A stretch of 64,000 nt of DNA, taken from assembly GCA_014925825.1 (NCBI GenBank), contig JACGCK010000194.1, positions 1-64,000 of the forward strand. The letters run 5' to 3'. Below the pieces are notes generated by a model. It saw only the letters and a program-made list of their open reading frames with translations. It was not told the DNA's origin and searched no databases. The translations under genes were made by a program, and so were the position numbers. Each line of letters begins with the position of its first letter. The stretch's first letter is position 1. Positions 24,178-36,515 of the stretch are shown piece after piece. Source of the DNA: Pholiota molesta. Lineage: Eukaryota > Basidiomycota > Agaricomycetes > Agaricales > Strophariaceae.

Positions 24178-24410
24178 TGTGAAAGGTGGCGAGTTCGGGA
24201 TGGTACGAGACACCTGCTGGGTGAGTTTCGCCATCTCAGTGTATCAGACAGTGCGGCTATGAGAGCCTGGAGTCCGAAGTGAGTAACTGAATGTATTGAG
24301 GAGGAATAGGACTAGCTACTTGCCTGGAGTCCAAAGTGAGTAACTAAGGACTCCAGAAGGCGTTCTACAGCTATATACATGTGTGTCATGTGATCACATG
24401 TGACTACATC
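24178..24410 (-). repeat. 5' LTR of Copia element 2, interrupted
   Basis: It starts TGTGAAAGG next to the primer site and stops at GACTACATC. The remaining bases lie at 29,413-29,433 and 31,002-31,014. The interruption at 24,410 is the insertion point of Copia element 3, shown by the duplicated ACATC. Confidence 0.92.
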
Positions 24411-24672
24411 TGTGAGAGGTGGCGAGTTCGGGACGGTACGAGACACCTGCTGGGTGAGTTTCGCCGTCTCAGTGTATCAGACAGAGCGGCTATGAGAGCC
24501 TGGAGTCCGAAGTGAGTAACTGAGTATATTGAGGAGGAACTAAGCTAGCTACTTGCCTGGAGTCCGAAGTGAGTAACTAAGGACTCCAGACATCGTTCTA
24601 CAGCTATATACATGTGTGTCATGTGATCACATGTGACCACATCAGCTGAGACTGAAACAGGCAACTCTAACA
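24411..24672 (-). repeat. 3' LTR of Copia element 3
   Basis: A 262-bp LTR beginning TGTGAGAGG and ending CTCTAACA. It shares the CAGACATCG and GAAACAGG variants with the partner LTR at 29,153-29,412. Confidence 0.93.
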
Positions 24673-24729
24673 TCCCCCCATGATCTGAACAGTCTCAGAA
24701 AGAAAGAGAAAGAAAGAAAGAAAGATACT

Positions 24730-27700
24730 CTAAGGATAAATGCCCATCTGCTCTCTGCAGAATTGGACTTTGGTAGCTGGTAGAGCCTTGGTGAGAATGT
24801 CTGCAACTTGCTCAGCAGTAGGGATATAGGAAGGATGGATGATCTTGTCATTAACAGCATCTCGAAGCCAGTAGAAGCGCAGATCGAGGTGCTTCATGCG
24901 TCCATGGTGCTCAGGATTCTTGGAGACACTGATAGCAGATTGGTTGTCAATGTGGAGAGTGGAAGGGACGTCAATGGTGTAGCCAAATTCGCGCAGAATG
25001 TTGCGCATCCAAGCGATTTCCTTGCCTGCTTCAACAGCTGCAATGAACTCTGCTTCAGTAGTGGAGAGAGCGACGATTCCCTGCAGTTTGCTGCTCCAGC
25101 CAATTGCACCACCAGCCATGAGAGTCACATAACCACCTGTAGAGCGTCCGGTGTCTTTGCAATCGCCATGAGACGCGTCGCAGTAGGTGGTGAACATGTC
25201 CGGACCCAGCTTGCCTGAGTAGTGCAGCTTGTGCTCTAGCGTTCCCTTGAGATAGCGCAATAGATGTTTGACTGCTGCCCAGTGTTTCGGACCTGGGTTG
25301 CTGTTGAAACGCGCTAGGTAGGCGACGACTTGAGCGATGTCACTGCGAGTCATAGAGGCGAGATACTGGAGCGAACCGATGCAGCTGAGGTAGGGAACAG
25401 TGCGCATGAATTCGATGTCTTCTGGAGTGGATGCGCCCATTTCCTTCGTTAGAACGCAGCCAGGAATCATGGGAGTCGAAACAGGACTGCAGTTGGTCAT
25501 GTTGTAGCGCTCTAGGATGTCCAGGATGAATTGGCGTTGGTGGAGTGCGATGGTGCGCGATTTGCGGTCTCTGGTGATGCCTACACCAAGCAGGAACTCC
25601 GTTGGTCCGAGATTGCGGCATTTGAAGTGTCCAGCTAGCTGCTCAACCGCCCTGTCAATCGCAGCAGCGTCCTTGCAAGCGAAGGTGATATCATCAATGT
25701 AGATGGGGACGAAAATGCGAACATGGCCATCAGAATAGATGTAGACAGACCGGTCTGCTTCAACTCGCTTGAAGCCCATGTGAGTGAGGGCAGTGTGCAG
25801 TTTGATGTTCCACTGTCTAGCTGACTGCTTGAGACCATAGAGCGATTTCCGGAGTCTGCAGACCTTGTTGGGAGCGCCTTCATGGAATCCTTCAGGCTGT
25901 CTCATGTAGATGTATTCCTCGAGGTCTCCATTGGTAAAAGCGGCTGAAACGTCGACAGAGCACAATTCCAGGTCCTCCGCAGCAGCTATGGCAAACGTCA
26001 TCCGTATCGTCGCAGGACGAGGCGTCGGCGCGTGCACTTCCTGATAGTCGCGTCCGGGACGTTGCGAGCAGCCTTGGGCGACGATGCGAGCCTTGTAGCG
26101 TTCGATAGAGCCGTCAGAATGCGTCTTTATGCGAAAGACCCAGCTAGAGCCAATGGCCTTTTCACCTGGTGGGAGGTCCACAATCTCCCAAGTGCCATTT
26201 TGGATGAGGGTGTTGTACTCTGCAAGTGTGGCTTCTTTCCAACGTTCAGAATCATCGCTCTTCAGCGCCTGCTTGTAGTTGTGTGGATCCGATGTCGAGG
26301 CAGCTCCAGCAAATTGGATTTCGTCCATGTCGTTGTCTAGAGCAGGGCCAGCGTCGTTCTCGTTCGCAGGAGCAGCAGGAGCCGGAGTGACCTTCCACCA
26401 TTCTCTAGGAGGCTTTGGGATGCGAGTAGAGCGTCGAGCTGGCTCAGCTGTGCCTCTAGGTGGATGCGGAGCGCGAGGAGCGTGAGCTGGTGCTGGAACG
26501 GGTGCAGGAGGTGGCGAAATGCGTTCAGGAGCATGTGGTGGAATGTCAGGAGCAAGCTGTTCGAGTTTGGGTGGAGCTGGCTCGTCTGGTGGCGGAATAT
26601 CCGCTGGAACGTCGTTGGGTGCTAGGAGAGGCTGTGGTAATGCATCTGGTTCGATTGGCGCGATTTCGGGCTCAGGAACGAAGTTGTCATCCCCCCCGGA
26701 ATCCGGTACGTCTGGGAAGGTCGCAGGAGTGCCAACAGGCGTCAGGTCGACTGGAGACGTGCGCTTGAGGCCTGGAAAGCTCCTTTCTCGAAGATAGCCG
26801 TTCTGAGATGATAGCTTCCTAGTGACCGGATTGTAGAACTGCCAGCCCTTGTAGCCAGATGGATAGCCAACAAAGATGCACTTCTCCATGTGAGATTGGA
26901 GCGATTTGCGCTGATCTCGCTGAATATAGACGTAGGCAGTGCACCCAAAGACTCGGAAATGGCTAATGTCCGGTTTCTTGTTGAACCAAGCAGTGTAGGG
27001 CGTTGTACCAGGCAGAGGCGACGTAGGGAGGCGATTCCAGACATGGACATAGGCAGCGACGCATAGGCCCAGAACGAAGCAGGGAGGTTGGATTCGTTGA
27101 GCATGGCTGTAGCATGGTCAGAAATGGTGCGATTAGCACGCTCTGCGACTCCGTTCTGCTGGGGGCGATTCCTGGTGCTGTGGCGTCGTGTAATACCGCA
27201 CTGATCAGTGAATTTGAGGAAAGCGTTGGACATGTACTCTCCACCCTTGTCATCCTGCAGAGCCTTGATTTTCGCATTGACCTGGTTCTCTGCATAGGCC
27301 TTGAACGTCTTAAACGCGTCAAATGCGTCGCTTTCGTTTTAGAAGTGTACAGCATGCAGCTTGGTGCGGTCATCCAGGAAAGTGATCCAATAGCGATATC
27401 CTTCCGGACTGGGGACAGGAAGAGGTCCATGAAGGTCAGAGTGGATGAGTTCAAGTGGTGCAAGGGATTGTCTAGTTGAGCTGGGAAATGGTGCAGAGGT
27501 CATTTTGCCTGCCAAGCATGCCTCGCAAATCGGGTCGGGTTCATCTTTCGACGAGACGACAAGACCAGTGACAGATCGCCCTGTATCAATTTCCTGATTG
27601 TAGCATGGCTGTGGTGCGCGCAACGACGATGCCAAAGTGTGATGTCCATTGGAAGAGTTGAGGCTGCGTTTGCATACTCTGAAACTGGCTCAGTTGAAGC

Positions 27701-28949
27701 GTCCAGGATACCGCAGTTCTGGGAGTTGACAGTAGCTGTAAAGAGCGTCGTTCTGTCCGTTTGAAGAACATGGTGCTGTCATCGACTTCCAAGCGGATCC
27801 CTTTGCGTTTAGTGAGGTATAAACAAGCCAATAGATTGTTGCGGAGTTGGGGAACATGCAGTACACGAGTAAGCTCTACAGGACGCGCTTCCTGACCCTT
27901 TATGACCGGATGAATCACTACACTCCCCATGCCAGCTGAGTAGATGATGGTATGGTCTGCTAGCTTGATTGGGACGATGTGGGGCGTGTAATTGCGCATC
28001 CAGGCGCGATGCGGCGTCATATGACTAGTGGCGCCTGTGTCTGCGAGCCAATGGAAGTCAGCGTCGCTCTGGAGAGTGGTAGGATCGAAAGTTGACAGTG
28101 CACTTGCATTTCCAGCGAACTCCGGCGTTGTTTGCTCCGCTTGCCTCGCTTTGTGCCCCTTGGGTTTGGAGCGGTTGAGACGGACCTCTTCGCGTGCATC
28201 TTCCTTGAACTTGAGGTACTTCTTGCAGTTCGCTTCGATGTGCCATTTGACGCCGCAGAACGTGCATTCGGGCGTGGAGGAGGCTGTAGAGGACGAGGAC
28301 GATGCAGCAAGGGCAGAGGAGACGTTGGGAGTGACAGAGGCGCGATGGCGACGTTGGGACTCCTCTGTAACGAAGGCCTGATGGATTGTGGACTTCTCCA
28401 GCTTGTCCAGAGCAGGAGGACGATGCGAACGCGCTGAACTCGTCTGGAAGCGCCCTGATGAGTGTCATGCTGGCCAGCTCATCATCTAGGTTGGAGAGGG
28501 TGAAGTCCTTAGGCCGAAGGTCCTGAATGCGGTTGATAGCTGTGTCCACCCTGTTCATAAGAGACTGCAGAGTCTCGTCTTCCTGCTTCCTGATCGAAAA
28601 GAGGTCGTCATAGGCGTTGAAGCGTGCACCAGGACGTTTCTGGAGGTGTACAGCAGCCAGGGCAGCCCACATCTTCACTGGATCGTCCGAAATCGTCGCA
28701 AAGTGGATCTTCTGGTTCTCATCCACTGCCAGATAGATGTAGCCAGCTGCCTTGTCCGATTTGAGGTACCAGGGTCGAGTGCAGCTCTTCTCCGTCCTTG
28801 GGAGGCGATGAGACCGTGGGGGCCTTGGATTGACCGGAAACGATGCGCCAAACGCCCTGGGAGCGTAGCCAAGCCTGCATTTCACCACACCAAGTTGGGT
28901 AGTTGGAGGCATTGAGTTTGGCAAAGGTGGGGAGAGAGGAAGAAGCCAT
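24730..28949 (-). pseudogene. Copia element 3 gag-pol, frameshifted
   Basis: Gag starts at 28,949 (MASSSLPTFAKLN). The order gag, zinc knuckle, protease, integrase, RT, RNase H is kept. A 719-codon frame (26,889-24,730) covers the integrase tail, linker, RT (YIDDI) and RNase H, ending EQMGIYP. Frameshifts upstream (about 28,410, 27,770, 27,560-27,340 and 27,060) break gag, protease and integrase. It lacks the 72-bp duplication seen in its relatives and so represents the ancestral form at that site. Despite young LTRs it is not autonomous as read; single-base indels could also be assembly errors. Confidence 0.9.
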
Positions 28950-29152
28950 GATAGAGCAAGAACGAAACGAGATGACGTGGCGGCGGTGAGAGAGGATGCG
29001 TGGGGGTGTGCGATGAACGTTCTGACGCGATGACGTGGCAGTAGGAGCAACGGTGCGTCGAGTAGGAGGAAACGAGCGAGAGTGTGGAAATGGAAAGTTG
29101 AGACTGTGTTGGAAAACGAGTTTAAAGCGCTGTGTGCGCGGGGCCCATAACC

Positions 29153-29412
29153 TGTGAAGGTGGCGAGTTCGGGACGGTACGAGACACCTGCTGGGTGAGT
29201 TTCGCCGTCTCAGTGTATCAGACAGAGCGGCTATGAGAGCCTGGAGTCCGAAGTGAGTAACTGAGTATATTGAGGAGAACTAAGCTAGCTACTTGCCTGG
29301 AGTCCGAAGTGAGTAACTAAGGACTCCAGACATCGTTCTACAGCTATATACATGTGTGTCATGTGATCACATGTGACCACATCAGCTGAGACTGAAACAG
29401 GCAACTCTAACA
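29153..29412 (-). repeat. 5' LTR of Copia element 3
   Basis: A 260-bp LTR beginning TGTGAAGGTGG beside the primer site and ending CTCTAACA at 29,412. The duplicated target ACATC follows. Confidence 0.93.
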
Positions 29413-29433
29413 ACATCAGCTGAGACTGAACTA

Positions 29434-30999
29434 CACCGCCAATTGGGCATAACGTTGACGGCACATTGCCGAAATTCCTGACCGCCATCAATGTTCCTCC
29501 TGTCGGTGCTTGAATTTCCATCTGCGCGACAGCCAATTACTTCCAGCTGGCCTTCAGGCCGACGTCAATCTGACCAGCAGCTGGAGTAAAACCTGCTCGA
29601 CACCTTCCCTCCCCTAAATTAGGCATCTTTCTTAATGGTATAATTCATGTCAATCAAGGCAGATCAAATGTGCATAACTACACATGTATGTACTTAAGGT
29701 TGTATGGGTAGTAATGGAGCTCACTAACAGTCACTAATGGTGTCCGATAATCGACTAGCACAAAGGTCCGTGCACAGAGTGTCGAGTTTCTTCTCTCTAA
29801 GTCCATTCAAACTCAGCTGACTCCGCAATGTTCAAATTAAGTTGTGCATCGATTTGAACACCGACATTCACTCTTCGTTCACTCTTCCATCACCCTCATC
29901 GCTTTCTTCAATCTCTTCGTCGGTCATCACTGTTATTATATTAGAATCGGCTCATCGCCGTTGCGTGAGATTAGAGCCGGTGCAGCAGTGCGAGAGAGAA
30001 GAAGGGAACGCGGACGCTTAAGGAAGCGGCACCGCGGATGAACCCGGGATGATCGAGGGGGCGCGGCATCTAACGAGACGCGCACGCGCGGGTGTCGTCC
30101 AAACGGATCGACGAACGGGCCTTGTCTGGTGTGGACGAGGGCACATGGCGCCTGGGCTCGGGCGTGCGAGGGAATGAGTGTATGTATTCGAGACAAAGAA
30201 CTAGATACAACATCAGTAAACTAATGCTAACTATTTGTATCTATTTACATACAGTCTGCGAAGTATGTAGATTCTAACATATTACTGATAGTTACTTTGC
30301 ATGTAGGTAGCCTCCGTTGTCCACCGCTCCTCAAGCTTCTCCGTCTTGAATTCCAGGTATGTGGCACTCGTGAAGCTTTCACGTTCCTCATTACTGACAT
30401 TTTCTTCCCGGCTTCATTCGTTTCCTGTTCAGCCTACCTCCAATTCACCCTATCTAGTAAGTTGTCTTTCACAGTTGTAATTCATGCAGGATTCTAATGT
30501 ATTCCATTTCTAGGTTTGCATCAGTGACAGTCTTGCAAGATTTTTGCGGGCAGATGTTGGGCAGATGGTTGACGGGGTGGGAATCCGTGGGATGACTGAA
30601 TAGTGCTTCCAAAGTAGCCCTTTTATTCTCCTCAAGCCTCATATCTCTCATTAGCATTACATCTTGTATACATAACATAGTTGTACTTGCTCAAATATAA
30701 CATATTTCATACCCATCTATGATCTTTCAGCCTCCGCAGTAAGAGAATGTTTTCCAATTGTTTTTCAGCTGGTGGCCAGAATTGCCAGCGGAAATCCTTT
30801 CGAGAAATGGTGCCAGGCAAATCTCCAGCTGATAGCCAGCTGTGCCATTTACGAGTAGCCAGTGGACCTGGGGACAGAATGTTATTAGTCGTAATTGGCA
30901 CTGGCTGCCAGCTTTCGAACTCCTGGCAGTATGTGGGAAGAAAATGGTCACCATGGTGCGACGGCCAGGTTTTGTCTACATTTGGCCCAAATGGCAGTG
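29434..30999. mobile_element. Non-autonomous TA-flanked DNA transposon
   Basis: The left end CACCGCCAATTGGGC and the reverse complement of the right end, CACTGCCATTTGGGC, form an imperfect terminal inverted repeat of about 26 bp. It is flanked by TA at 29,432-29,433 and 31,000-31,001. Removing the segment plus one TA restores the Copia LTR sequence GAACTAGGCAACTC exactly, which proves the borders. The interior has no convincing coding sequence. TA duplication suggests a Tc1/mariner-type transposase acting in trans, though TA-targeting relatives such as PIF-like elements cannot be excluded. Confidence 0.85.
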
Positions 31000-31014
31000 T
31001 AGGCAACTCTAACA

Positions 31015-31055
31015 GGAACGGGTGCAGGAGGTGGCAAAGTGCGTTCAGGAGTATA
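31015..31055 (-). pseudogene. Small Copia pol-linker scrap
   Basis: About 40 bp directly after the LTR end at 31,014 matches the Pro-rich linker region of pol found near 26,497 and 21,507. It shows that the 5' flank of element 2 was itself Copia DNA, or that recombination joined an LTR to pol. Confidence 0.7.
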
Positions 31056-31133
31056 CAAAGTTGGTTGTCAGTTGCCAAGTCCCATGCGTCATCTTGTTAT
31101 AATCAACCAATTGGGTGACCTTGGAAAATGATA

Positions 31134-31205
31134 TGACCAGACCTGGGTTTGAACCAAGGACCTTCCCAATCTAGGGGGATGCTCTAACCACTGAGCTATC
31201 CAGTC
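31134..31205 (-). repeat. tRNA-like sequence (tRNA pseudogene or SINE head)
   Basis: On the minus strand a cloverleaf can be drawn: acceptor GACTGGA/TCTGGTC (two G-T pairs), D arm GCTC/GAGC, T arm CTTGG-TTCAAAC-CCAGG. The A box TAGCTCAGTGGTTAGAGC and B box GGTTCAAACCC are good. The anticodon stem has a mismatch and the loop would give AGA, a Ser anticodon, without the long variable arm of tRNA-Ser. I therefore read it as a relic or SINE promoter rather than a working tRNA. Confidence 0.5.
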
Positions 31206-31213
31206 TTGGTGTA

Positions 31214-33004
31214 TAGAGTTGAACGGTTACTGTTGAACCATCCAAGTTATAGACATGAATGACCCTCATGCCTTTGGCACTCGCCTGCCAGCCTATGGCC
31301 TGCATGGTATGGGATGAATCAGAGGACCTCCAACTATCATATGATGTGGCAGGAACACCATTTTGACACATCTGAGGGATATCCAGGACCCTCTGTGAAC
31401 GAATCCAAGAAATGAATTGCATGATGGACGATATTGCTTTGGAAAAATTCTTTGTCTCTCCCCTGCAAACCTATGATGGAAAAAAAAATTGATCTCATAG
31501 CAGGAGCAATGGTTTCACTGTCATCAATGGGAAGCAGAGGCAGTGGAGCGACAAAACCATAATATTCCCTCAACAACTGCGGGGCTTCATAATGATGAAG
31601 ATCGAATTGATGTGTGTCCAAATAGGACGGAGGTCATTCCATTGCAATTGTTCCAAATATTTTGTTCTTGGAATCATCATCATTATCCAGGTTGGGTAAG
31701 GTCAGATTAATGCCAGTAGGCAACATTCTGTCCTTGGGATCACCAGATCTTCTGTTTGCGGCCAAATTCCGCCAATGTCTTGCTGTTCTCCCAACTTGTA
31801 ACAGGCTCATGAGAGAAAGCACCATTATCATGCTTTCTCCATACAAAGATGCGACATTTCTTTTTCGGAGGTTGCCTCTTCCGGTCCTCTATTGCTCTCC
31901 TATCAATCCGACATCCCGGCAAGGATCTGTGATTCGCGTTCAAGACGATCAGTGAGCCACTCATTCCAATACTTCAAATCTCCTCTCCCTCCACCACCGC
32001 TATGTGTTCCAGTTGACACTGGCTTGGAAATGAATGTTGTTGCCATTTGAAGTTGATGGACAGGTGGCGCTAACCATGCCAAAGATGTTGAATGGGCAGC
32101 TGCATTAATTTTGGTGGTATCCCATGGGTACCACACAGGGACATGGAACTTGGTAAACCAGTTGACAGAGTATTGGTTTCTCTTTGAATTTGTGATGTCG
32201 AGGAATATACCTACTTGCGGTATGTCAGGATGGAACACACCGGCAGCGGCCTGTACATTAGACAGGAAGCCTTGTTGCCATTTCCTCGATGCCAAATATT
32301 GATACCAATTTGGAATGGAGATATTAGCACTGGTGTCTTTGCCTTCTTGGTTCTCATTGTATTCCAAATCGAAACCCACGCCTTTGTCATCTAGCATAAT
32401 GGAGGTGGCAATACCAAAAGAAATCTGAGATAGCCAATAGGCAAAATCCCCTGCTGCGATATGCTAGGGTGAGAAGGTCCCGGAATCTTTGGTGACACCC
32501 TGTACAAGCAAGAGCAGTGTCGATGATGGATGGAAAAGTGGGAATGTTGCTTTTGTGCATGAGCTCTCTAGCAACCCTACGCATGTGGAATTGCAGACGA
32601 TTCCAGTCGAGTATTTGGCAAGGTTCAAGCATATAACTCCTCCATGCCACATGATTGATATATGGCACCAACAATAAGAAGTTCTCAAATAGGTCATCGT
32701 CTGGTGTATCTACTTGTATAAAAGCCAAGTGCGTGTAATCGGAACTCCACCATAAGGGGTGGTGGAACTCCCCAATATTGTCCATGGCCACGTCTCTCTT
32801 GATGTTCGTTTGCAGAGCATGCCCCCCCGATATATACGATGGACTGTGATTTATTGGGACACGGACGTCGCGTCGGCAGTTGGGCGAGTAGAATATATCG
32901 CCATTAAAACTGTATACTCTTCCGCAACTTTTGTCCAGATCATAATCCATTGTACCACGAACTGCATTGATAAATTTGGACTCAAGACACAGAGGGGGGA
33001 GCAC
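31214..33004 (-). pseudogene. Hypothetical agaricomycete multicopy protein, frameshifted
   Basis: Frames joined in order from 33,004 (MLPPLCLESK) give HHPLWWSSDYTHLAFIQVD, NRLQFHMRRVARELM, then WYQYLASRKWQQGF, VNWFTKFHVPVWYPWDTTK, KRQPPKKKCRIFVW and EYYGFVAPLPLLP. I recognise the pattern (IDTP, DW-LQ-H-RR, PVWYPW, RERQPP) as a hypothetical family widespread in Agaricomycetes, with no known function. At least three frameshifts (near 32,400, 31,960 and 31,750) make it a pseudogene. It continues weakly to about 31,214, next to a tRNA-like sequence. Confidence 0.6.
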
Positions 33005-33289
33005 AATTCTTGTTGTATAAAGAGCCTAATGGACAGATAATATAGTAAGTTAGTTGAATAGTCATATGTGAATTAAAAATCGACACAAACCATGGTCAAA
33101 TATTGCGAAGGTCGAAACAAGAATGTAAGAGGTGATGCACTATAGATGTATGGCCAATTAGTAAACAATAAAATAAAAAACTGTTTACTTTACATACCAG
33201 AAATGGGGGACAACCAGATCGAAACATTATAAGATACAGATAGGCTGGAGAGGGGAGCAGGAATCTGCTAAGCACTGTTGAAGATTCAC

Positions 33290-34560
33290 AAGTCAATACG
33301 GCCAAAGAAAAGACCCTCGGCATTATCAACTAGGAAGAGTGGGAAGCAGGGAGCAAACCTGAGTGCGGGGGAGGGAACAACCACAGCAGCCAACTAATAA
33401 TCGTGCTAATGAATAATCACATGTCGATAGGACAGATGGAAAGACCCTCTGCAGGAGAGAATGACAACCACGGCAACCAAGTAAGATTCACACCAACAAA
33501 GATACGGCAGATGGAAAGACCCTCCGCAATATCAACAAGGACGTTGGTTTGTCTTGAGGGTGTAGTTCACAATGAAAGATATTGCAATGGCCAGTAGGGA
33601 AACGGCAGCGCCAGCCAATGAAGAGCTATCACCAGTATATACGGCTGAGGGGAAGACCCTCGGCGATGACAACTGGCTGGGAAGTGGTGGATAGAGAGCG
33701 CATAGATAATGGTAAAGAAAGGGACTAGCCAACAAGATTCTAACACAAGCAGATACAGCTGAGGGAAAGACCCTCAGTGATATTGACTAGGTAGGTGGCA
33801 AGAGTAAGGAGCGCAAACTTACGAAGTTCAAAATCTAAGCACTGATTATGTCATTGCCATCAATCAGCACTGCCACCGGCAAACGGACCCGATTCCAGAT
33901 CCTAGACTGAGATAACGTCCCCACGTGAGCATGTGCCCCTTCTGTCTATAACAAAGACAAACAATGTCATCGGTTAGATCTGTTGGACTTCATTGTTTCG
34001 AACCTCTTCATGCACGAACCACAGAGGGTCTTTCCCTCCATCATTCATGCTTCAAGATAGGATCACTGACATTCATCAGTGGTCCTCTATGCATCCTTGA
34101 TACACGATGGGTCTTTCCCATTGTCTATCATTATGATTCCTTGATCAACGAGGGTCTTTCCATCATCCGTCAAGGGATCGAGGATGCATATCAAAGGCAT
34201 TGGCTATCCCACTCCCCTTGCCCCTTGCCCCCTTTGCCCTCCCATCTACTGAAACATATATCAATGCGATGCATTCCCAAAGGCAATTTCGATGTCACTT
34301 GTGTCTCTGGTAAGTGCAATGACGCGTAGGGCGCCTTGTTATGTTTGTGTATACTTACTGACTATAGGTTCTTTATATCCACAGTTGGCAATGCCATTGC
34401 CACCTCCCATCCCTCATACTTCGTGCTTCAAGACAGGATCGCTGACATTCGTCAGCAGTCTTCTGTGCTTCATCGATACACAATGGGGTTTACTTGATCG
34501 ACAAGGGTTTTTCCATCATTACGAGTCTTTACGCAGTAAAGTGAGTTCTTTTCACCGAGC
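33290..34560. repeat. GGAAAGACCCTC repeat arrays in opposite orientation
   Basis: Between 33,290 and 33,780 there are about five copies of GGAAAGACCCTC at spacings of 80-140 bp. From 34,010 to 34,560 the reverse form GGGTCTTTCC recurs several times in units containing CATCATTC and TTGATCGACAAGG. A related copy lies at 42,160-42,380. No gene is supported, and no gene was found in 33,005-33,290 or 34,560-35,580, which is AT-rich. Confidence 0.6.
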
Positions 34561-35582
34561 AAAAAAATGTACGCGCTGTCATCCCCATCACTGATGCCAT
34601 CAATCACACAATTCATCACGTGTTATTTTTATCTCCACAGTGCTTTAAATAGCCTGATATTTGCCATCATTGATATGTTACTCAAATAGATTTGATCAGA
34701 TCAACGTGCATTATATAAGCCTTGTAATTTGCAGCCATCATGGATTGCCTCTATTTGTCTAAGGCTCCATCACACACAGCCCACTTTGATTTGATGAGAT
34801 CAACTGCATTATATAACCCATGCAAATTGCAGCCATATTGAAGACTGAAAGAGACTCATAATGTGGACCGGACTTTAGTCCATCATTATTTTAAAATTAG
34901 AGAGACCAAAGAACAACCAAGTTGAACCAGTCTGGAAAGGTCTTTGCTCATGAAACTTAACAGCATTGAAGCGTCTAAATTTAACTTTCTAACCAACCCA
35001 AGATCTTAATTTTAGGATGTGTTTTGCCCAAGTTATTAGCAAATGCACTTTTCATCCTCATTTTGGGCACTTGAAAACCATTTTGGGTGCTTTTCAATGA
35101 ATAATAACATGGCACTTTCGTAATTTTGCAGTATTATAGTACCTTTATATACACCTTTTTAACAAAAAAATTAATTGTAAATCTGGATAAGAATTGACCT
35201 GACTATAATTAATTCTATCTGTCCTACTCATTTTGAGTAAGTAAAAGGATTTAAATAAAGACATATAGGTGCTAAATATGCCTACAGGCTTTAATTGTCT
35301 TACATTATGACGTACAGGGTGTTGGAAAAGGTGTCCTAACGGCATTTTGGTACGCCTGTACATCATTAATCTGAGACATGTCTTGAAATATACCTATTTT
35401 AGGGTCTCAAATCGGATTTAATCATTACTCAGTCAATTCTCGGGCGAAAGTTACGATCTTGGGCTAGTTAGAAAGGTATGGTTCAATACTACATTTCTGC
35501 TATTTTACGATAGAAACCTCCAACTATACATCAAACCACAAGTAAAATGGGAGCAAGCTGTGGCTTATTTTGGTAGTCCTTG

Positions 35583-36515
35583 GAAGTCCGGTCTCAAGAC
35601 TGGAAAAAAACCGAGACTGGACCGGAACTGAACCGGAAATGACCGGAAAATTGATGGACCGGAAAAGACCAAGACCGCGGTCTGGTCCACGGTCCAACAG
35701 GTTTGAAAAAACAGATGGACCGATCAAAAACCGGTCTGGACCGGTCCCAACCGGTCTTTGGCCGTGAAAATTTGTAGGCTAGTAAAACGTTAGAATTCCT
35801 CTCGAACGATGCCCAAATCATATTTTTAGCATGAGAATTGACAAAGTTATTAATAGTTTTGTTTGAGTAATTACTTTGGGTGTCTAAAAACGCTTTTAGC
35901 CGCAGTGCAAACGTTAATGGGTCGTACCTTTCGCAAACTTGAATATATATAGAGGACATATAGATTTGCAGAATGCAATTTAAACCTTAATATTTGAAAA
36001 ACATTTGGTTGAGCTATAGCAATATCGATGTTTTCTACTCTTTTTGACTACTTCAAAGACACTTTTGCCTATGCTTCGTTCAGTATAGACATCGCCCTTT
36101 CGCAAATTGGGATACAGTTAGATATTAAATTTACCCTTTTAACAAGCATAAAATCATAATATATGGTAAAGAATTGACTGAGATATCACAAAATGCGCTC
36201 AACCACTGCATTAGCTAGTATTTTAATTGTTTCTCACTCAATTCTCCACCGATTTTCATATTTTTTGAAGCACTACATACTACATAGAGTATTCTACCTA
36301 ATTATTACCAGTCTGGACCGGTTGAGACCGGTTGAGACCGGTTTGGACCATAACCAGTCTTAACCAGTCTTTGAACCGATTGAGACCACAAAAGACTGGT
36401 TCAAGTCGGTCCAGTCCAGTTTTTTGCGGTCTTCAAAAACTAGAAGACTGGTCTCGGTCTCGGTTGGTCTTGCCAAATATGGGCAAAAAAACTGGACTGG
36501 ACCGGACTTTTAAGC
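35583..36515. repeat. Paired GGACCGGT repeat blocks
   Basis: Two blocks (35,583-35,770 and 36,305-36,515) are packed with GACCGGT, GGACCGG and AGACTGG motifs around an AT-rich centre. Their outer ends are inverted copies, AAGTCCGGTC at the left and GACCGGACTT at the right. This suggests one non-autonomous element with repetitive subterminal arms. No coding sequence or target duplication could be fixed. Confidence 0.5.

Larger units (their letters stand above)
19348..24410 (-). mobile_element. Copia element 2 (with split 5' LTR)
   Basis: This is a minus-strand element of about 5 kb. Its 3' LTR is 19,348-19,609, followed on the minus-strand upstream side by pol and gag. The iMet-type primer site is at 24,166-24,177 and the 5' LTR at 24,178-24,410. 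That LTR continues at 29,413-29,433 and 31,002-31,014 after two later insertions. No duplication was found at the outer borders (CTCCC against GGAAC), so one end has recombined. Its sequence carries the 72-bp duplication and several frameshifts. Confidence 0.88.
24411..29412 (-). mobile_element. Complete Copia element 3, TSD ACATC
   Basis: This is a structurally complete 5.0-kb Ty1/copia element on the minus strand. LTRs are 24,411-24,672 (262 bp) and 29,153-29,412 (260 bp), almost identical by eye with a few single-base indels, so the insertion is young. The primer site is GGTTATGGGCCC at 29,141-29,152, and the polypurine tract lies just inside 24,673. The 5-bp duplication ACATC sits at 24,406-24,410 and 29,413-29,417. 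The target was the 5' LTR of element 2. Confidence 0.95.

Noticed and set aside
31134..31205. Functional tRNA gene
   Set aside because: The anticodon stem is mismatched, and the AGA anticodon (Ser) lacks the long variable arm required for tRNA-Ser.
35305..35363. Hairpin with GTACAGG/CCTGTAC ends as a small transposon
   Set aside because: The arms are only about 7 bp and no target duplication is visible; too short to support.
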